From Collodictyon triciliatum (lineage: Eukaryota > CRuMs), in NCBI GenBank assembly GCA_043381765.1, contig JBHJMP010001162.1, positions 1 through 21,920 of the forward strand: a stretch of DNA of 21,920 nt, read 5' to 3'. The notes under the pieces were generated by a model. The model did not search any database. It worked only from the letters and a program-made list of their open reading frames with translations, and was not told where the DNA came from. The translations under genes were made by a program, and so were the position numbers. Within the stretch, counting starts at the first letter, position 1. Every line of letters begins with the position of its first letter. Shown here piece after piece: positions 18,648 to 21,920 of the stretch.

Positions 18648-19409
18648 AACACATCCAGGAACAAACGAAGTGGTTCTAAGCAGGCAAACAGCTGCAGATA
18701 AAAAAAACCTATTCATTGAAATCTAATAATCACCACATTTAAAACTTTATGGCGGGACTGCATAACACACCAACCCACACGATGCCACAAGTGATCTTCG
18801 CGCATTAAAACATATGCGCCACAAATATATGTTAAGTACGGTACCACAGACAAACATTCCAAAGAAATCTCCCTGTTCTGGGCAAACGACAATTTCGGTC
18901 TTCCTTCGCGAATTCTCAACCAGCGCTGGTGCAACGCGTTTCGAAACGCATTTATTTCTAACCAACTGACACGGTACTACGCGTGCGACTTGCATTTATT
19001 GTTGCGTTTTTTAGTTTTCTCGCCTCATCGACCAGCTTTTGTCTTCTTGTCATTTAACTTTTCCCGACTCTCTTTCTGCGGCTCTTGCACTGCTTGAGGT
19101 TTCGTCATCTGCGTGTCTCGCGGCGAATGAACTTGTCCTGACTCAGCGAGCCACACCTTTACTTTCATTTCTAGACCTTGTTTTTCTTTTTTTTAGATTA
19201 TTTTTTTTTTAATTTCTATTTCATGATTATTAATTCGTGACGGTCTAAACAAAATAATGGTTGCATGCAGCCGGGCGGAAGGCAGCGAAAGAAAGATTTG
19301 CCACTGAAAAGAAAAAAAAAGAGAGAGAGAGAGAAAAAAGAAACGACAAGTAATAGAAAAGAGAAAGAAGTAATCTCCTGGTCGCTGGAACTGTCTGTTG
19401 CCCAAGGAA
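18648..19409. other. Spacer between the oxidoreductase and phosphodiesterase 2
   Basis: No supported gene. It holds two GC-rich perfect palindromes close together (18919-18930 and 18936-18949) in AT-rich surroundings. Purine- and pyrimidine-rich low complexity lies around 19184-19340. Minus-strand frames at 18713-18995 overlap each other and lack recognisable motifs. Confidence 0.55.
18919..18949. promoter_or_regulatory. Pair of perfect palindromes upstream of phosphodiesterase 2
   Basis: ACCAGCGCTGGT (12 bp, 18919-18930) and GCGTTTCGAAACGC (14 bp, 18936-18949) are both perfect and separated by 5 bp. They lie about 460 bp before the phosphodiesterase 2 ATG. They resemble dimeric-factor operators; function is inferred. 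Confidence 0.4.
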
Positions 19410-21768
19410 ATGTCCTCTGTTCGTTCGTTCCATTCGAACATATCGACTGTTTTGCCGTACACGCCCTCTGTTGCTTCAACATCAGCAAAAGATGCACCGC
19501 AAGGAACAGAGGCGAAACGAAATGCTGACATGCACAAGTTTATGCTCTGGTTTCACAAGGTGTGGTAAACCCTTTTGCTCTATACGCATTTATTCATAAA
19601 GACATTTCAAAGAACTATTTCTTGTTTATATATGTTTGAGCAACATGATGATAGTATATGGGTTGAGATGATACATCAAAGTTTTGATATTTTCAATATC
19701 AAAAACATGACACTATTTCTTTATTAAACAGGATGAAAAGCTTGAGAAGCAATATGGGATATTTCACGCCGATAGGCAAGTGACGACTCTGCGAAAGATA
19801 TACGTCGCTCTGGTAATCAAAGCCATTCGTTTGTATGCTATCTCATCGTTTTAATTTGAAGAGAACGAGATAGCTCGTTTGATATGAAACAGCACTTTTC
19901 AATACAAAATTTTAAACCAGGAAATCATTATTGCCGTCTTTATCGCTTTCCAACTTAAAAGCGATCGATTTGATGACCTTTCCAGTGGCATTGTGTGCTC
20001 TATTTTTATCTTGATTTGTCCGCTGGTGCTATTTGCATTTTCTTATACGCGGTAATGATAAATCTGCACCTTATTTATGAGAAATCCTTTCTTTTCTTTT
20101 CTTTTCTTTTTAACCTCTTCGTTTTTCCAGATTCTTTCGCATGTGGTTCCTCCCTTTGAGTATCTGCGCATCAATTATTAGTTGCATATGCTTCATTCAC
20201 ATCACATCACTGATCAGCTCTATTCATGATGCAATGTCGGTTGTGATTTATCTCTTTTGCGCGTATAGTTTCTTACTTGGACTGACATTTCCAGCTGTGG
20301 TGACTTTTTTTTAAAAAAAATAAATAAATAAATTACATCAATGCCGAATAGATAAATACATAAATTTAAAATATGCTCATCGATTTCTTACATTCGGCCT
20401 GATACATATTCCATCGGTAGTAATCGTTTATTTATAATAACCATTCCGAATTTTGACCAACCCTTTCATCCCACTCCTGGTCTAGCTCCTTCTCCATGTT
20501 GTCATAATAGTCGCCACGATGGTTGAGTGGGACATGGTCGATTACTTTGAGAATACAGACGACTTAATTAACACATTCTTTCGTTTCTTTTGCACTTCGG
20601 TTTTGTTCTCATATGCTGCGTACAAGAATGATTACTTATTCAGGTACGTCTTCTTCAAATAGAGAGGTTTTACAAAACAGCTATTATTATTATATTGTTA
20701 TTGTTATTGTTATTGTTATTGTTATTGTTATAAGGCATGGGGAGTTTTTTTTTTTCATATTGAAGTTAGTTTTGCTGTTCTCATAACGTAGGCGAGTTTT
20801 TTTGTCTACATACCAGCTTCGAACTGACAATAGGGTTCATGATTCATTATAGTCATCCTCATCATCGTCAATGTACAAACAAAAGTATGACATAGCATAT
20901 TTCATATACAGACTAAATTAAAACTCACTATTTCACAGGAGTTGAAGCACGAAGTGGTCAGATTGAAACAGTTGGAAACAGCTAAACCCGATGATATTGA
21001 TTTGGATTCTCCGATGTACAAAGTTATCACAACTCTAAAGGATATTCGCTCAATTGGTAAATATGTTGCCATTCATTCGCCTTATTTACATGAAAATCGT
21101 CGCCATTTTACTTTGTTGCCAAGCAAATACATATTCTCATAACAAAATTTGGTGTGCAAATTTTGATATCTTATCATATGACTATATTTGAAAAGGTGTA
21201 GATGGCAATCTTAGTAAGGACGTGATATCGAAACTTGATACAGTGATCGATACACTTGTGCACAACACAGACATATTCAGTCCAAATATAGCAGCTCAGT
21301 TTTCTGACTCTAAGAATAGCAAGTTTTTATTTTCTATGCAAGGCTTTCCTTTAAAAGACAATGTACGTAAATACGAATCTAATTTCATTTATACGCTCGA
21401 TTGATATATTTTAATTTTCCCTATGCAAATACCAGAAACTGACGGTGATGTCCAAACCTGGGTTCTTACCGAACTGGCAAATAAAGATTCTCGCCAAAAC
21501 ACACCAAATAATGTAAGTCCCGAGGTATTGCATAAAAATGTTTAATTTTCATCATCATCGATTATTTTTTTAAGCCCCATTCATATGTATGCCGTTTTTT
21601 AAATAGAAATAGAAATAGATGTAACTTACCCGACGAGTTCGTATGCAAACATGTCTCAGTGCACGTAGCCCGAGCAGAATTATTGTTAATATTGCGGCAT
21701 TCACACATTTAGGATGGAATCATTATCCGCCGTCCCTCGATTCCTCCAAACTCCAAGCGCCGTCGAAG
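19410..21768 (+). CDS. Polytopic membrane phosphodiesterase, paralogue 2 (3' part outside the window)
   Basis: N-terminal part of a second membrane phosphodiesterase. Ten exons: 19410-19559, 19732-19812, 19921-20051, 20131-20299, 20486-20643, 20792-20834, 20939-21056, 21202-21366, 21436-21512, 21713-21768; 382 residues, all phases agree, open at the end. A 50-residue polar tail starts MSS, as in paralogue 1. Six hydrophobic helices follow (about 74-89, 100-118, 127-146, 159-175, 178-191, 208-224), then a linker. Homology to paralogue 1 is visible at matching places: FFRMWF/HFVTWF, SIIS...SIHD/SIIS...SIHE, FLSTYQLRTDNR/FITTQLLNVNRR, DLDSPMYK/NLESPMDY and TDGDVQTWVLTEL/MDSSTKAWLRTEF. The catalytic domain would begin past the edge, so its class is inferred from the paralogue. 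The last exon has an Arg-rich segment with RRPS. The exon 6 donor (GTTCAT) is weak. Confidence 0.78.
20681..20731. repeat. TTATTG/ATT microsatellite in phosphodiesterase 2 intron 5
   Basis: ATT units grade into about six TTATTG-type units inside the intron 20644-20791. Confidence 0.85.
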
Positions 21769-21841
21769 GTATTTTGAAATATTAAACGTTCTTGTAATAA
21801 AAAACAAAACATCCCGGGTGATAATCTGAAAGAGTGTAACC

Positions 21842-21920
<79 letters not shown>
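21769..21920. other. Start of phosphodiesterase 2 intron 10 and terminal T77 run
   Basis: A GTATTT donor at 21769 starts an intron that does not end in the window. From 21844 to 21920 the sequence is 77 consecutive T, most likely a contig end or low-quality homopolymer, so the gene is interrupted here. Confidence 0.7.

Noticed and set aside
18713-18995. Overlapping minus-strand frames (73 and 82 codons) upstream of phosphodiesterase 2
   Set aside because: Two frames compete, neither has a recognisable domain, and the region contains palindromes that explain part of the composition.

Overview
The window is nuclear DNA of a unicellular eukaryote. Every confident gene is split by short GT-AG introns (about 50-350 nt), several with TACTAAT/CTGAT-like branch sites. 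I cannot name the lineage. The gene content (a type IIC Na+/K+-type P-ATPase, two multi-membrane-pass cyclic-nucleotide phosphodiesterases, a two-repeat Myb protein) fits a protist or early-branching opisthokont better than a plant or a yeast. No prokaryotic, organellar, viral or CRISPR features were seen.

All five genes lie on the + strand. (1) 148-5616, possibly to 6427: a membrane phosphodiesterase of at least 21 exons. It has a Ser/Pro-rich N-terminus, about six transmembrane helices, a linker and a complete class I PDE catalytic domain. (2) 7418-11736: a 10-exon, 1005-residue Na+/K+-ATPase alpha subunit. (3) 12955-13930: a two-exon, two-repeat Myb/SANT protein. (4) 15510-18631: a nine-exon FAD/NAD-binding oxidoreductase (amine-oxidase-like, COG2907 type). 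(5) 19410 to beyond 21768: a second membrane phosphodiesterase, paralogous to the first and cut by the window end before its catalytic domain.

Exon models were built by hand. Splice phases agree across every junction, and the summed coding lengths of the complete genes are multiples of three (896, 1005, 260 and 488 residues). For phosphodiesterase 1, ambiguous splices in the membrane region were settled by aligning it with paralogue 2.

Composition is mosaic. The ATPase and Myb genes (about 7.4-13.9 kb) are GC-rich with C/G-ending codons and carry many microsatellites in their introns. The phosphodiesterase and oxidoreductase genes on both sides are AT-rich. The window begins with A-runs and ends in 77 T, which suggests contig ends.

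Functionally, the two phosphodiesterases would hydrolyse cAMP and/or cGMP at a membrane, possibly under control of the six-helix module. The ATPase would maintain Na+/K+ gradients at the plasma membrane. The Myb protein is a probable nuclear regulator. Nothing in the sequence shows co-regulation of these genes. The most interesting items are the pair of six-helix phosphodiesterases, the possible alternative C-terminus of the first, and the sharp GC-rich island between them.
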